Source: Streptomyces sp. NBC_00464 | Lineage (GTDB): Bacteria > Actinomycetota > Actinomycetes > Streptomycetales > Streptomycetaceae | NCBI RefSeq assembly: GCF_036013915.1 | Contig: NZ_CP107899.1 | Span: 6,221,001-6,285,000 of the forward strand | Direction of reading: 5' to 3' | DNA: 64,000 bases | In this document: positions 24,138 through 33,463 of the stretch, piece by piece | Layout of the letters: each line of letters starts with the position of its first letter | Numbering within the stretch: position 1 is the stretch's first letter | The notes under the pieces: generated by a model | What the model saw: the letters and a program-made list of their open reading frames with translations, nothing else | Databases searched by the model: none | What the model was told of the DNA's origin: nothing | Position numbers and translations under genes: made by a program

Positions 24138-25673
24138 CTACCAGCGCACCGCGTCCAGCGCGTCCACCACTCCGGCCCCGTAGAAGCCGTTGCGGTTCTT
24201 GCCGCCCTCGCAGACAGCGTCGATCTTGCCGTCGCCGTCGATGTCGTACGGGTCACCGCACGACGTGGCGTCGGCCTCGAGCGTCAGCAGGGCCTTGACC
24301 GCGGCGGCCGACGCGTACGGATGCGTCGACTTGATCAGGGCCACGACGCCCGCGACATGCGGAGAGGCCATCGACGTACCGGCCTTGTAGCCGTACTTCC
24401 CGCCGGGCAGCGTGGACAGGATCAGACCGCTCGTCGCCGGCGGCGCCGGCGTCTGATAGACCGTCGAGTCCCCGCCCGGCGCGGCCACGTCGATGACGCC
24501 GTTGCCGTAGTTCGAGTACGAGGCCTTCAGCCCCTTCGCACCCGTCGCCGAGACCGTCACGACACCCGGCAGCATCGTCGGGATGTCGAGGCACACCTTC
24601 GGGTCGATGGTCCGGGTGACCGGCTCGGTGTCGTTCGGGCTGCCCGTGTCCTCGATCGTGTCGGCCGCCAGGTCCTCGGCCGAGTTGCCCGCCGCGGCGA
24701 CATTGACCGTGCCCTTGCCCTCGGCGTACCGCGTGGCCCGCGCGACGGCCTCGACCAGCGCGCCCTGGTCCGGGTCGTTCTTGCAGTTGTACATCCACGG
24801 GTCGGTGTAATAGCTGTTGTTCGTGACGTCGGCACCGTGGTCCGCCGCCCACATGAAGCCGCAGACGACGGCCTCGGTGTAGAAGAAGCCGTCCGGGTTG
24901 CCCACCTTGATGCCGGAGACCTTCACGCCCGGCGCGACACCCGTCACCCCGATGCCGTTCTTCGCGGCGGCGATGGTGCCCGCGACATGCGTGCCGTGAT
25001 CGCTCTCTCCGGTCTTGGGACGCCAGGCGCCGTCCGTGGTTTCCGGTGCGCCGGAGACACAGTTCGCCGAGCCGCGGCGGTCGAAGTTCGGGGCGAGGTC
25101 CGGGTGGGTGTCGTCGACACCCGTGTCGATGACCGCGACCGTGACCTTCGAGCTCCCCAGCGTCTTCTCGTGCGCCTTGTCCGCCTTGATCGCGGGCAGG
25201 TCCCACTGCAACGGTTCCATCGGGTCCTGGCCCGCAGTCGCCTGCGCCGCCGCGGTCCGCTCCTGCTGAGCCGTCAGCGGCTGCTCGACCCCGATGTCCT
25301 TGGTGGCCTGCGGCACGATCGGGTTCGTACGGGTGGCGCCCGCCGAATCGACGCCCCTGACGCGGCGCATCGACTGCGCGAACTGCGGGTTCTGCGAGTG
25401 GGCGACGATGACCCCGATCCGGTCGTAGGCGATCACCACCGTGCCGCCGGCCCGCTCGACCGCCTTGCTCACCTGCTTGACGGTGCCGAGACCGCCCCGG
25501 GTGTTGACCACGTACGAGAGCTTCGGACCGTCCGTCGACACCGCCGCCGAAGGCGCGTCGTCCCCCGCGGCAGCGGAGGCGGTGCCCGTCGGCAGGAAGC
25601 CGAGCGAGGCGGTGAGGGCCAACCCGACGGGCAGCGTCAGTGCGCGCGTCCGTCTGGATCCCAGATGAGCCAT
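24138..25673 (-). CDS. Secreted S8 family serine peptidase (subtilisin-like)
   Basis: This 511-residue preproprotein has an N-terminal signal peptide (cleavage probably near GTASAAAG), a pro-region of about 120 residues, then the catalytic domain. The triad is seen as VAVIDTGVDDTHPD, DHGTHVAGT and GTSMASPHVAG, with the oxyanion Asn in AAAGNS. Several cysteines suggest disulfides, and an EF-like DIDGDGKID near the C-terminus may bind calcium. It appears to correspond to S. coelicolor SCO1824, from memory. It acts outside the cell and is divergent from the DUF485-symporter operon. Confidence 0.92.
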   Translation of the reverse strand: MAHLGSRRTRALTLPVGLALTASLGFLPTGTASAAAGDDAPSAAVSTDGPKLSYVVNTRGGLGTVKQVSKAVERAGGTVVIAYDRIGVIVAHSQNPQFAQSMRRVRGVDSAGATRTNPIVPQATKDIGVEQPLTAQQERTAAAQATAGQDPMEPLQWDLPAIKADKAHEKTLGSSKVTVAVIDTGVDDTHPDLAPNFDRRGSANCVSGAPETTDGAWRPKTGESDHGTHVAGTIAAAKNGIGVTGVAPGVKVSGIKVGNPDGFFYTEAVVCGFMWAADHGADVTNNSYYTDPWMYNCKNDPDQGALVEAVARATRYAEGKGTVNVAAAGNSAEDLAADTIEDTGSPNDTEPVTRTIDPKVCLDIPTMLPGVVTVSATGAKGLKASYSNYGNGVIDVAAPGGDSTVYQTPAPPATSGLILSTLPGGKYGYKAGTSMASPHVAGVVALIKSTHPYASAAAVKALLTLEADATSCGDPYDIDGDGKIDAVCEGGKNRNGFYGAGVVDALDAVRW

Positions 25674-25964
25674 GGGGTCTCCACATCATCCGTGTCAGTC
25701 GACCGGACACGGGGCGTGTCCAGTCGCGTACATGACGAGTGAAGCTATCGCTGATCATCCCCGCTCATCAATGAGTTCGAGAGAACCGATGTCCGCGGAG
25801 ACGTCCGAAGGGGTGACGCGGAGAAGGCGGAAACCGCGGTGAACCGCTTCGCCGCGCGCCGCGTGCCGTTGTCAGGGGAAGCGCACCACCACTCCCCGAT
25901 ATCGAGGTCCCCAGTGAAATCCACCGTCCCCACCACCACCGCACCCGCGTCGCGAGGAGATTCC

Positions 25965-26330
25965 GTGGCTACCGATGCACCGCCGCCCGAGGGCAGTACG
26001 GAGACCGGCCCCGCCCAGCCCACGACCGAGGCGTTCGTCGCGGAGCAGGCGAGCCAGGAATTCGGCGAACTCCGCCGCTCGTACCGCTCGTTCGCCTTTC
26101 CGCTGACCATCGCCTTCGTCCTCTGGTACCTGCTGTACGTGCTGCTCTCCAACTACGCCGGCGGCTTCATGGGCACCAAGGTGTACAGCAACTTCAACGT
26201 GGCCTTCGTCTTCGGCCTCGCCCAGTTCCTCACCACCTTCCTCATCGCCTGGTTCTACTCGCGGTACGCCAACGCGAAGCTCGACCCGAAGGGCGAGGCC
26301 ATCAAGTCCCGTATGGAGGCCGACGCATGA
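25965..26330 (+). CDS. DUF485 domain membrane protein
   Basis: This 121-residue protein has a polar N-terminus and two transmembrane helices (about 55-76 and 90-113) of the DUF485 type. DUF485 proteins sit next to acetate/solute:sodium symporters (YjcH with ActP in E. coli). It starts at a GTG with GAGGAGA 6 nt upstream. The ATGA overlap with the symporter gene couples their translation. Confidence 0.85.
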   Translation: MATDAPPPEGSTETGPAQPTTEAFVAEQASQEFGELRRSYRSFAFPLTIAFVLWYLLYVLLSNYAGGFMGTKVYSNFNVAFVFGLAQFLTTFLIAWFYSRYANAKLDPKGEAIKSRMEADA

Positions 26331-27967
26331 GCGCCGCGTACCACTCCCACACCGTCGTGACGCTCGCCGCCTCGTCCACCAGCGAGCACCGGCCGCTGAT
26401 CATCTCGCTCTTCGCGGTCTTCGTCGCCGCGACCCTCGGCATCACCGTCTGGGCCGGCCGCCAGACCAAGAGCGCCTCCGACTTCTACGCGGGCGGCCGC
26501 CAGTTCACCGCCTTCCAGAACGGCCTCGCGGTCTCCGGCGACTACATGTCCGCCGCGTCGTTCCTCGGCATCGCCGGAGCCATCGCCCTCTTCGGCTACG
26601 ACGGCTTCCTCTACTCGATCGGCTTCCTCGTCGCCTGGCTGGTGGCCCTGCTGCTGGTCGCCGAACCGCTGCGCAACTCCGGCCGTTACACCATGGGCGA
26701 CGTCCTCGCCTACCGGATGCGCCAGCGCCCGGTCCGTACCGCCGCGGGTGTCTCCACCATCGTCGTCTCGATCTTCTACCTGCTGGCGCAGATGGCAGGA
26801 GCGGGAGTTCTGGTCTCGCTGCTCCTCGGCATCACCAGTGACGCCGGAAAGATCCTCATCGTTGCGCTGGTCGGCGTACTGATGATCGTGTACGTCACCA
26901 TCGGCGGCATGAAGGGCACCACCTGGGTGCAGATGGTCAAGGCCGTGCTCCTCATCGCGGGCGCCATCCTGATGACCTTCATGGTGCTGTGGAAGTTCGA
27001 CTTCAACGTCTCCGACCTGCTGGGCACCGCCGCCGAGAAGAGCGGCCACGGCGCCTCGTTCCTGGAGCCGGGGCTCAAGTACGGCGCCACCGGCACCTCG
27101 AAGCTGGACTTCCTCTCCCTCGGCATCGCCCTGGTGCTGGGCACCGCAGGGCTGCCGCACATCCTGATCCGCTTCTACACGGTGCCGACCGCCAAAGCGG
27201 CCCGGAAGTCGGTCAACTGGGCCATCGGCATCATCGGTGCCTTCTACCTGATGACGATCGCGCTCGGATTCGGTGCCGCGGCCCTCATCGGTCCCGACGA
27301 GATCAAGGCGAAGAACCCGGCAGGCAACGCGGCGGCCCCGCAGCTGGCCGAGTATCTCGGCGGTGTCGGCACCACCGGCGGCGCCGTCATGCTCGCCGTG
27401 ATCTCCGCCGTCGCCTTCGCCACGATCCTCGCCGTCGTCGCGGGACTCACCCTCGCCTCCTCCTCGTCCTTCGCCCACGACATCTACGCCAATGTCATCC
27501 GCAAGGGGAAGGCCACCGAGAAGGAGGAGATGCGGGCAGCGCGCTGGGCGACCGTCTTCATCGGCGCCGCCGCGATCGTGCTGGGCGCCTTCGCCCGCGA
27601 CATGAACGTCGCCGGTCTGGTCGCGCTCGCCTTCGCCGTCGCCGCGTCGGCCAACCTGCCGACACTCCTCTACAGCCTCTTCTGGAAGCGGTTCACCACC
27701 CAGGGCGCGCTGTGGTCGATCTACGGCGGACTCGCCAGCTCGGTGATCCTGGTGCTGTTCTCGCCGGTCGTCTCCGGAAACGCGAAGACCTCGATGTTCA
27801 AGGGCGTCGACTTCGCCTGGTTCCCGCTGGAGAACCCGGGCCTGATCTCCATTCCGCTGGGCTTCCTGCTCGGCTGGATCGGCTCCCTCCTGTCGAAGGA
27901 GGAGCCGGACAAGGGCAAGTACGCCGAGCTGGAGGTCAAGTCCCTCACCGGCATCGGAGCCCACTGA
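26327..27967 (+). CDS. actP: Cation/acetate symporter (ActP-like, solute:sodium symporter family)
   Basis: This 546-residue protein has about 13 hydrophobic helices and the SSS family landmarks: FYAGGRQFTAFQNGLAVSGD, MSAASFLGIAGAIALFGYDG, and GLPHILIRFYTVPTAKAARK. These match monocarboxylate/acetate symporters. It imports acetate or related short carboxylates with Na+. Coupled to the DUF485 gene upstream. A perfect 15-bp hairpin follows it. Confidence 0.88.
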   Translation: MSAAYHSHTVVTLAASSTSEHRPLIISLFAVFVAATLGITVWAGRQTKSASDFYAGGRQFTAFQNGLAVSGDYMSAASFLGIAGAIALFGYDGFLYSIGFLVAWLVALLLVAEPLRNSGRYTMGDVLAYRMRQRPVRTAAGVSTIVVSIFYLLAQMAGAGVLVSLLLGITSDAGKILIVALVGVLMIVYVTIGGMKGTTWVQMVKAVLLIAGAILMTFMVLWKFDFNVSDLLGTAAEKSGHGASFLEPGLKYGATGTSKLDFLSLGIALVLGTAGLPHILIRFYTVPTAKAARKSVNWAIGIIGAFYLMTIALGFGAAALIGPDEIKAKNPAGNAAAPQLAEYLGGVGTTGGAVMLAVISAVAFATILAVVAGLTLASSSSFAHDIYANVIRKGKATEKEEMRAARWATVFIGAAAIVLGAFARDMNVAGLVALAFAVAASANLPTLLYSLFWKRFTTQGALWSIYGGLASSVILVLFSPVVSGNAKTSMFKGVDFAWFPLENPGLISIPLGFLLGWIGSLLSKEEPDKGKYAELEVKSLTGIGAH

Positions 27968-28014
27968 GAGCAGAAGTTCACACAGGAGTCGGGTGCTCGC
28001 ACCACTCCGTCGCC

Positions 28015-28048
28015 GCGGCCGCGTCGTAGAGTCCTACGACGCGGCCGC
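28015..28048 (+). terminator. Hairpin after the acetate symporter gene
   Basis: GCGGCCGCGTCGTAG-agtc-CTACGACGCGGCCGC is a perfect 15-bp stem with a 4-nt loop, 47 nt past the stop. Confidence 0.75.
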
Positions 28049-28152
28049 GCCGCACCTCGTGTCAAACGGGCCCCTCCGTTGTCACAGGTCTCGCGTAGTC
28101 TCGAAAGAGTCAGATACCGCAACCGGGAAGTCGCCGGGGGAGGGGGCCCACC

Positions 28153-29142
28153 ATGCTCATCGACACCTACGACCGGGTCGCCACCGACCTGCGTGTCTCG
28201 CTGACCGACCGCTGCAATCTTCGCTGCACGTACTGCATGCCCGAAGAGGGCCTGCAGTGGCTGGCCAAGCCCGACCTGCTGAGTGACGAGGAGATCGTCC
28301 GGCTCGTCCGCATCGCCGTCACACAGCTCGGCATCACCGAAGTCCGCTTCACCGGCGGGGAGCCGCTGCTGCGCCCCGGACTCGTCTCCATCGTCCAGCA
28401 GTGTGCGGCCCTGGAGCCCCGCCCGAAGATGTCGCTCACGACCAACGGCATCGGACTCAAGCGGACCGCCGCCGCGCTCAAGGCCGCGGGCCTGGACCGG
28501 GTCAACGTCTCGCTGGACACCCTGCGCCCCGATGTGTTCAAGACCCTCACCCGCCGCGACCGCCACCACGACGTCCTGGCCGGACTGGAGGCCGCCCGCG
28601 AGGCCGGGCTCACCCCCGTCAAGGTCAACACCGTCCTGATGCCGGGGCTCAACGACGACGAGGCGCCCGACCTGCTCGCCTGGGCCGTGGACAACGCCTA
28701 CGAGCTCCGCTTCATCGAGCAGATGCCGCTCGACGCCCAGCACGGCTGGAAGCGCGACGGAATGATCACGGCAGGCGACATACTCCAGTCGCTGCGCACC
28801 CGCTTCGACCTCACCGCCGAGGAGGACGGCGAGCGCGGCTCCGCCCCCGCCGAGCGCTGGCTCGTGGACGGCGGACCCCACCGGGTCGGCGTCATCGCCT
28901 CGGTCACCCGCCCGTTCTGCCGGGCCTGCGACCGCACCAGGCTCACCGCCGACGGGCAGGTGCGCACCTGCCTGTTCGCCCGCGAGGAGACCGACCTGCG
29001 CGGCGCCCTGCGCTCCCAGGCACCGGACGAGGAGATTGTCCGGCTCTGGAAGCTCGCCATGTGGGGCAAGAAGGCCGGATCCGGCCTCGACGACCCGACG
29101 TTCCTCCAGCCGGACCGCCCGATGTCGGCCATCGGCGGATAG
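28153..29142 (+). CDS. moaA: GTP 3',8-cyclase MoaA
   Basis: This 329-residue radical SAM enzyme performs the first step of molybdenum cofactor synthesis (GTP to 3',8-cyclo-7,8-dihydro-GTP). The N-terminal 4Fe-4S cluster site is CNLRCTYC (Cys21, 25, 28). The C-terminal cluster site is CRACDRTRLTADGQVRTC, and the protein ends in the functionally important Gly-Gly. Length is normal. It starts at an ATG after GGGGGAGGG. No Moco riboswitch is evident in the 185 bp upstream, and no other moa gene is adjacent. Confidence 0.95.
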   Translation: MLIDTYDRVATDLRVSLTDRCNLRCTYCMPEEGLQWLAKPDLLSDEEIVRLVRIAVTQLGITEVRFTGGEPLLRPGLVSIVQQCAALEPRPKMSLTTNGIGLKRTAAALKAAGLDRVNVSLDTLRPDVFKTLTRRDRHHDVLAGLEAAREAGLTPVKVNTVLMPGLNDDEAPDLLAWAVDNAYELRFIEQMPLDAQHGWKRDGMITAGDILQSLRTRFDLTAEEDGERGSAPAERWLVDGGPHRVGVIASVTRPFCRACDRTRLTADGQVRTCLFAREETDLRGALRSQAPDEEIVRLWKLAMWGKKAGSGLDDPTFLQPDRPMSAIGG

Positions 29143-29154
29143 CGCCCGCATTCC

Positions 29155-29424
29155 TTACACGGTCGGCGCCTCCGGCGACTCCCACTCGGTCAGGGGCACC
29201 ACGTCCTTGAGGAAGCCCCGCACCCCCAGGAACGAGGAGAGATGCTCCCGGTGCTCGTCACAGGCCAGCCAGGTCTTGCGGCGCTCGGGGGTGTGCAGCT
29301 TCGGGTTGTTCCAGGCCAGCACCCACACGGCATCGGTGCGGCAGCCCTTGGCCGAGCAGACGGGGGCGGTGGCAGCACGCTCGGCCGCGGAGTCGGATTC
29401 GGAATCGGATTCGGGGGAGTTCAC
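29155..29424 (-). CDS. Small conserved protein with CxxxxC / CxxH metal-site pattern
   Basis: This 89-residue protein has an acidic Ser/Asp/Glu N-terminus followed by a compact domain with CSAKGC and CDEH, which could bind zinc. Similar Streptomyces proteins exist without known function. It is convergent with moaA, with only 12 bp between their stops. Confidence 0.65.
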   Translation of the reverse strand: MNSPESDSESDSAAERAATAPVCSAKGCRTDAVWVLAWNNPKLHTPERRKTWLACDEHREHLSSFLGVRGFLKDVVPLTEWESPEAPTV

Positions 29425-29630
29425 GGACTCAACCCTATGGCAGGCCCCGCGGCATCCCCGCCGGAGAAATGGCGACGCCGAGCAGCCACGGGGGGAGCTG
29501 CCCGGCGTCGGTCCGTCGCTCCGACGGGGGATGCGGAGCGCTCACGAAGTATGTCACGCAGACCGGGGTGCGGTGCACTGGAACTTCATGATTGATCTGA
29601 GCTTTTCTTGAGCTTGGGACGCCCCCGGGC

Positions 29631-30035
29631 TCAGTCGTGCTCCCGCGGATCCGGACTTCGGAAGACGTGTCCGTTCTCCGGACCGGGCTCCGCCGGGCCG
29701 GCCACCGGAGCGGTGTCCAGGGCGAGCCGCGTCGGCGCCGGCACGAAGGTCGAGGGGAGGGAAGGGCTGTTCTCCCGGCCCGCGTTGGCGATGACGACCG
29801 CGACGTACGGGAGCAGAACCCCCAGCGCGAGCGCCACGATCGCCACATGGCGCTCCACGTTCCACAGGACCGCGGCGGCGACCACCGAAACCGTGCGCAC
29901 GGACATCGAGATCACATAGCGCCGCTGCCTGCCGCGCACATCATCCGCGAGCCCCTGCCGCGCCCCCGTGATCCGGAAGACCTCCGCACCGCTCTGCTTT
30001 CCCCGCACGTCCCCACCAACCTTCCCCGAGCTCAT
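29631..30035 (-). CDS. DUF3099 domain membrane protein
   Basis: This 134-residue protein has the DUF3099 opening (EVFRITGARQGLADDVRGRQ) followed by two transmembrane helices (about residues 45-85) and a Pro-rich cytoplasmic tail. DUF3099 is confined to Actinobacteria and its role is unknown. The ATG at 30035 (MSSGKVGG) is chosen because earlier in-frame residues are Arg-rich and non-conserved. Divergent from the GlsB/YeaQ gene. Confidence 0.75.
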   Translation of the reverse strand: MSSGKVGGDVRGKQSGAEVFRITGARQGLADDVRGRQRRYVISMSVRTVSVVAAAVLWNVERHVAIVALALGVLLPYVAVVIANAGRENSPSLPSTFVPAPTRLALDTAPVAGPAEPGPENGHVFRSPDPREHD

Positions 30036-30253
30036 GACGAACTGGGGGAGACTCCGTTCCTGCGCCGGACGCTCCCCGGACCGGACCGGATCCCACGGTA
30101 CGCCCGGCCTCCCCCCGGTTCGAGACCGGGGCGCGCCGCATGCGTACAGTCCGCCGCTCCGTCGCACGTACGGACCTGTCCGACATGCGGCGTACCGGAC
30201 CAGGCCAGAGACTGGGCGGACATGCGCGACACCGCGTCGCACGAGGAGGCGAC

Positions 30254-30529
30254 ATGAGCTGGTTGTGGGCAATCATCGTGGGCTTCGTGCTCGGTCTGAT
30301 CGCGAAGGCGATCCTGCCGGGCAAGCAGGAGATCCCACTCTGGCTGACGACCATTTTCGGCATCATCGGCAGCATCCTCGGCAATGCTGTCGCCACCTGG
30401 ATCGGCGTCAACGACACCAAGGGCATCGACTGGACACGTCATGTGCTCCAGCTGATCGGAGCCGTGGTGGTGGTCGGTGTCGGCGACATGCTGTGGGCCT
30501 CGCTCCGAGGCACCAAGCAGAAGACCTGA
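30254..30529 (+). CDS. GlsB/YeaQ/YmgE family stress membrane protein
   Basis: This 91-residue protein has three hydrophobic helices and the family pattern LWAIIVGFVLGLIAKAILPG, then FGIIGSILGNAVATWIG. Members are often stress-induced membrane proteins without known biochemical function. The ATG has GAGGAGG 5 nt upstream. A long perfect hairpin follows. Confidence 0.85.
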   Translation: MSWLWAIIVGFVLGLIAKAILPGKQEIPLWLTTIFGIIGSILGNAVATWIGVNDTKGIDWTRHVLQLIGAVVVVGVGDMLWASLRGTKQKT

Positions 30530-30534
30530 ACGCA

Positions 30535-30591
30535 CCGGACAGTACGACGGCGGGGCACGCATCATGCGTGCCCCGCCGTCGCGCTGTCCGG
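30535..30591. terminator. Long hairpin between convergent genes
   Basis: CGACGGCGGGGCACGCA pairs with TGCGTGCCCCGCCGTCG around a tca loop, and the outer arms CCGGACAG and CTGTCCGG extend it. It lies between the YeaQ gene and convergent tyrS. Confidence 0.78.
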
Positions 30592-30600
30592 TATGCGGTT

Positions 30601-31869
30601 TCAGCCGGCCGCGACCTCGATCGCCGCCAGGTTCTTCTTGCCCCGGCGCAGCACCAGCCAGCGCCCGTGCAGCAGCTCCTCGCGGGCCGGTGCCGCCTCA
30701 CCGTCGACGGCCTTCACGTTGTTCACGTAGGCGCCGCCCTCCTTGACCGTGCGCCGGGCACCCGACTTGCTCGGCGCCAGACCGACCTCGACCAGCAGGT
30801 CGACCAGCGGAACGAGCTCGGTGACCTGCGCGTGCGGGACCTCGGACAGGGCGGCACCCAGCGTCGCCTCGTCCAGCTCGCCGAGCTCTCCCTGACCGAA
30901 CAGCGCCTTCGACGCGGCGATGACCGCGGCACACTGGTCCGCGCCGTGCACCAGCGTCGTCAGCTCCTCGGCCAGCGCGCGCTGCGCCGCCCTCGCCTGC
31001 GGCCGCTCCTCGGTGACCTTCTCCAGCTCCGTCAGCTCGTCGATGCTCTGGAAGCTGAGGATGCGCATGTAGCGGGAGATGTCCCGGTCGTCCACGTTCA
31101 GCCAGAACTGGTAGAACGCGTACGGCGTCGTCATCTCCGGGTCGAGCCAGACGGCGCCGCTCTCGGACTTGCCGAACTTGGTGCCGTCCGCCTTCGTCAT
31201 CAGCGGGGTCGCCAGCGCATGCACCTCGGCGCCCGGCTCCAGGCGGTGGATCAGGTCGAGGCCCGCGGTGAGGTTGCCCCACTGGTCGCTGCCGCCCTGC
31301 TGGAGGGTGCAGCCGTGGCGCCGGTACAGCTCCAGGAAGTCCATGCTCTGGAGCAGCTGGTAGCTGAACTCGGTGTAGCTGATGCCCTCGTCGGACTCCA
31401 GCCGCCGGGCGATGGACTCCTTGGTGAGCATCTTGTTGACCCGGAAGTGCTTGCCGATGTCCCGCAGGAACTCGATCGCGGACATGCCCGCGGTCCAGTC
31501 CAGGTTGTTCACCATGACCGCCGCGTTCTCGCCCTCGAAGGACAGGAACGGCTCGATCTGGGAGCGCAGCCGCGCCACCCAGGCGGCGATCGTCTCCGGG
31601 TCGTTCAGCGTGCGCTCGGCGGTCGGCCGCGGGTCACCGATCTGGCCGGTGGCCCCGCCCACCAGGGCGAGCGGCCGCAGACCGGCCTGCTGGAGCCTGC
31701 GCATGGTGAGCACCTGCACCAGATGGCCGACGTGCAGACTTGCCGCGGTGGGGTCGTAGCCGCAATAGAACGTGACCGGACCGTCCGCGAGAGCCTTGCG
31801 CAGTGCGTCCTCGTCAGTGGACTGGGCGAACAGCCCGCGCCACTTCAGCTCGTCGACGATGTCCGTCAC
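30601..31869 (-). CDS. tyrS: Tyrosyl-tRNA synthetase
   Basis: This 422-residue class I synthetase has the HIGH-type motif HVGH (residues 46-49), KFGKS near residue 233, and a C-terminal S4 RNA-binding domain ([20 protein letters not shown]). It charges tRNA-Tyr. The 87-bp leader to tldE contains a perfect 17-bp tandem repeat, and no T-box is seen. Confidence 0.95.
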   Translation of the reverse strand: MTDIVDELKWRGLFAQSTDEDALRKALADGPVTFYCGYDPTAASLHVGHLVQVLTMRRLQQAGLRPLALVGGATGQIGDPRPTAERTLNDPETIAAWVARLRSQIEPFLSFEGENAAVMVNNLDWTAGMSAIEFLRDIGKHFRVNKMLTKESIARRLESDEGISYTEFSYQLLQSMDFLELYRRHGCTLQQGGSDQWGNLTAGLDLIHRLEPGAEVHALATPLMTKADGTKFGKSESGAVWLDPEMTTPYAFYQFWLNVDDRDISRYMRILSFQSIDELTELEKVTEERPQARAAQRALAEELTTLVHGADQCAAVIAASKALFGQGELGELDEATLGAALSEVPHAQVTELVPLVDLLVEVGLAPSKSGARRTVKEGGAYVNNVKAVDGEAAPAREELLHGRWLVLRRGKKNLAAIEVAAG

Positions 31870-31893
31870 GGTTCCGTGTCTCCTCAGCAGCTA

Positions 31894-31927
31894 TGTGTGT
31901 CGATACGTGGTGTGTGTCGATACGTGG
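31894..31927. repeat. 17-bp tandem repeat upstream of tyrS
   Basis: TGTGTGTCGATACGTGG occurs twice without a gap (31894-31910 and 31911-31927). It sits 25-58 nt upstream of the tyrS start, within its leader or promoter. Confidence 0.7.
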
Positions 31928-31956
31928 ATCGAAAGGCAACAGTCAGTCTAGGCGGG

Positions 31957-33351
31957 TCACACGCCCGGGCTCACCGAGCTCATGTTGAAGTCCGGGATGC
32001 GCAGCGCGGGCATCGCGGCCCGGGTGAACCAGTCGCCCCACTCACGCGGCAGGGTCTTCTCCGTCCGGCCGGCCTCGGTGGCCCGCGACAGCAGGTCCAC
32101 GGGTGACTCGTTGAAGCGGAAGTTGTTCACCTCGCCGACCACCTCGCCGTCCTCCACGAGATAGACCCCGTCGCGGGTCAGCCCGGTCAGCAGCAGCGTC
32201 GCCGGGTCGACCTCCCGGATGTACCACATGCAGGTCAGCAGCAGTGCGCGGCCGGTCGTCGCGGCGACCATCTCCTCCAGGGACCGCTCACCGCCGCCCT
32301 CCAGCAGCAGGTTGTCGATCGCCGGGGCGATCGGGAGCCCGGTCTGACCGGCCGTGTGCCGGGTCGTCGTCAGCCGGTCGAGCCGGCCGTCCTTGATCCA
32401 GTCGGTCCGGCCCAGCGGCAGTCCGTTGTCGAAGACGGACCCGCCGTCCCCGGAGGAGTGCGCGATGACGAACGGCGCGGATTCGAGCCCCGGCGCGTTC
32501 GGGTCGCTGAGCAGGGTCAGCGGCAACGGGGACAGGGTCTCCCCGAGCCGCGTCCCGCCGCCGGGCTTGGAGAACACCGTCCGGCCCTCGACGGCGTCCC
32601 GCGCGGTCGCCGACCACAGCTGGTAGATCAGCAGGTCGGCGACGGCGGTCGGCGGCAGCAGCGTCTCGTACCGCCCGGCGGGCAGGTCGATCCGGCGCTC
32701 CGCCCAGACCAGCCGCTGCGCAAGCTCGGCATCCATCCCGGCCGGGTCGACGTCCTTGAAGTCACGGGTCGAGCGCCCCGCCCACGCCGACCGCGACCGG
32801 TCGGGCGACTTGGCGTTCAGCTCCAGCGTGCCGTTCGGCTGGTCGTGGCGCAGCCGCAGCCCCGTCGACGTACCCAGGTAGGTCGAGGTCATCTCGTGGT
32901 TGGCGAAGCCGTACAGCTCACGGCCGCCGGAACGGGCCCGGGCGAAGGCGTCGCCCAGCGCGGGTGCGAACGCCGCGAAGACGTCCGAGCTCGTCTCCGC
33001 GGGCGCGTCCGTGAAGTCGGGGGAGGCGGCCACCCCGGTGACCAGCGGCTGGGCGTCCTCGGCCGGCCCGGCCCCGCGTGCGGCGGCCTCGGCGGCCCGT
33101 ACCAGCGGCTCCAGATCGGCTGCGGTGACGGCGGACCGGGACACGACACCGGAGGCGGCGCCCTCGGACCCGTCGACCGTGGCGATGACGGTCAGGGTGC
33201 GGCCCCGGGTCACCCCGTTCGTGGTGAGCGCGTTGCCGGCCCAGCGCAGATTGGCCGACGACTCCTCGTCGGCGATGACCACGCAGCCGTCGGCGGTGGA
33301 CAGTTCGAGCGCGCGCTCGACGATCTCGTGCGGCTTGCTGACGCGGCTCAT
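31957..33351 (-). CDS. TldE/PmbA-like metallopeptidase subunit
   Basis: This 464-residue member of the TldD/PmbA family lacks the HExxxH zinc motif of its partner. In the known TldD/TldE heterodimer TldE is the non-catalytic subunit that helps unfold and thread peptides. Family landmarks include SSGDGGSVFDNG and a C-terminal DGVYLVEDGEVVGEVNNFRF. It is downstream of tldD on the same strand and separated from it by an 83-bp segment that contains a tiny coupled open frame. Confidence 0.85.
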   Translation of the reverse strand: MSRVSKPHEIVERALELSTADGCVVIADEESSANLRWAGNALTTNGVTRGRTLTVIATVDGSEGAASGVVSRSAVTAADLEPLVRAAEAAARGAGPAEDAQPLVTGVAASPDFTDAPAETSSDVFAAFAPALGDAFARARSGGRELYGFANHEMTSTYLGTSTGLRLRHDQPNGTLELNAKSPDRSRSAWAGRSTRDFKDVDPAGMDAELAQRLVWAERRIDLPAGRYETLLPPTAVADLLIYQLWSATARDAVEGRTVFSKPGGGTRLGETLSPLPLTLLSDPNAPGLESAPFVIAHSSGDGGSVFDNGLPLGRTDWIKDGRLDRLTTTRHTAGQTGLPIAPAIDNLLLEGGGERSLEEMVAATTGRALLLTCMWYIREVDPATLLLTGLTRDGVYLVEDGEVVGEVNNFRFNESPVDLLSRATEAGRTEKTLPREWGDWFTRAAMPALRIPDFNMSSVSPGV

Positions 33352-33463
33352 CGCCCGGCCTCCTGCGTCGTGTTGAGACTGTGCCTGCCCGGGGGGCGCC
33401 CCCCGGACCCCCGGCCGGTTCCGTGGTTGCCGCTCATCGTCCGGCCTCCTGCGTCGTGTTGAG
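33346..33463. repeat. 32-bp direct repeat at the tldD/tldE junction
   Basis: Positions 33346-33377 and 33432-33463 match at 31 of 32 bases. Each copy carries the codons for LNTTQEAGR, a stop, and an overlapping ATGAGC start. A perfect 18-bp palindrome CCGGGGGGCGCCCCCCGG (33389-33406) lies between them. Confidence 0.8.
33348..33437 (-). CDS. 29-residue open frame coupling tldD to tldE
   Basis: The frame opens at the ATG overlapping the tldD stop (ATGA) and closes with a TGA overlapping the tldE ATG. Its product starts with the same ATGAGC as TldE and ends with the last nine residues of TldD (LNTTQEAGR). It is best read as the scar of a short duplication that still allows ribosomes to pass from tldD to tldE. 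A peptide function is not supported. Confidence 0.4.
   Translation of the reverse strand: MSGNHGTGRGSGGRPPGRHSLNTTQEAGR

Noticed and set aside
22709..24298. A 529-codon frame on the plus strand opposite the CoA-transferase and S8 genes
   Set aside because: It is a high-GC shadow frame: Gly/Arg/Pro-rich, no family pattern, and it lies antisense to genes with clear domains.
27968..28152. Molybdenum cofactor riboswitch before moaA
   Set aside because: No recognisable motif. The strongest structure is the symporter's terminator hairpin.
30140..30529. A longer start for the YeaQ-type gene (GTG/ATG at 30140)
   Set aside because: The extra residues are Arg-rich and lie over the divergent promoter. 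The ATG at 30254 has an excellent ribosome site and matches family length.
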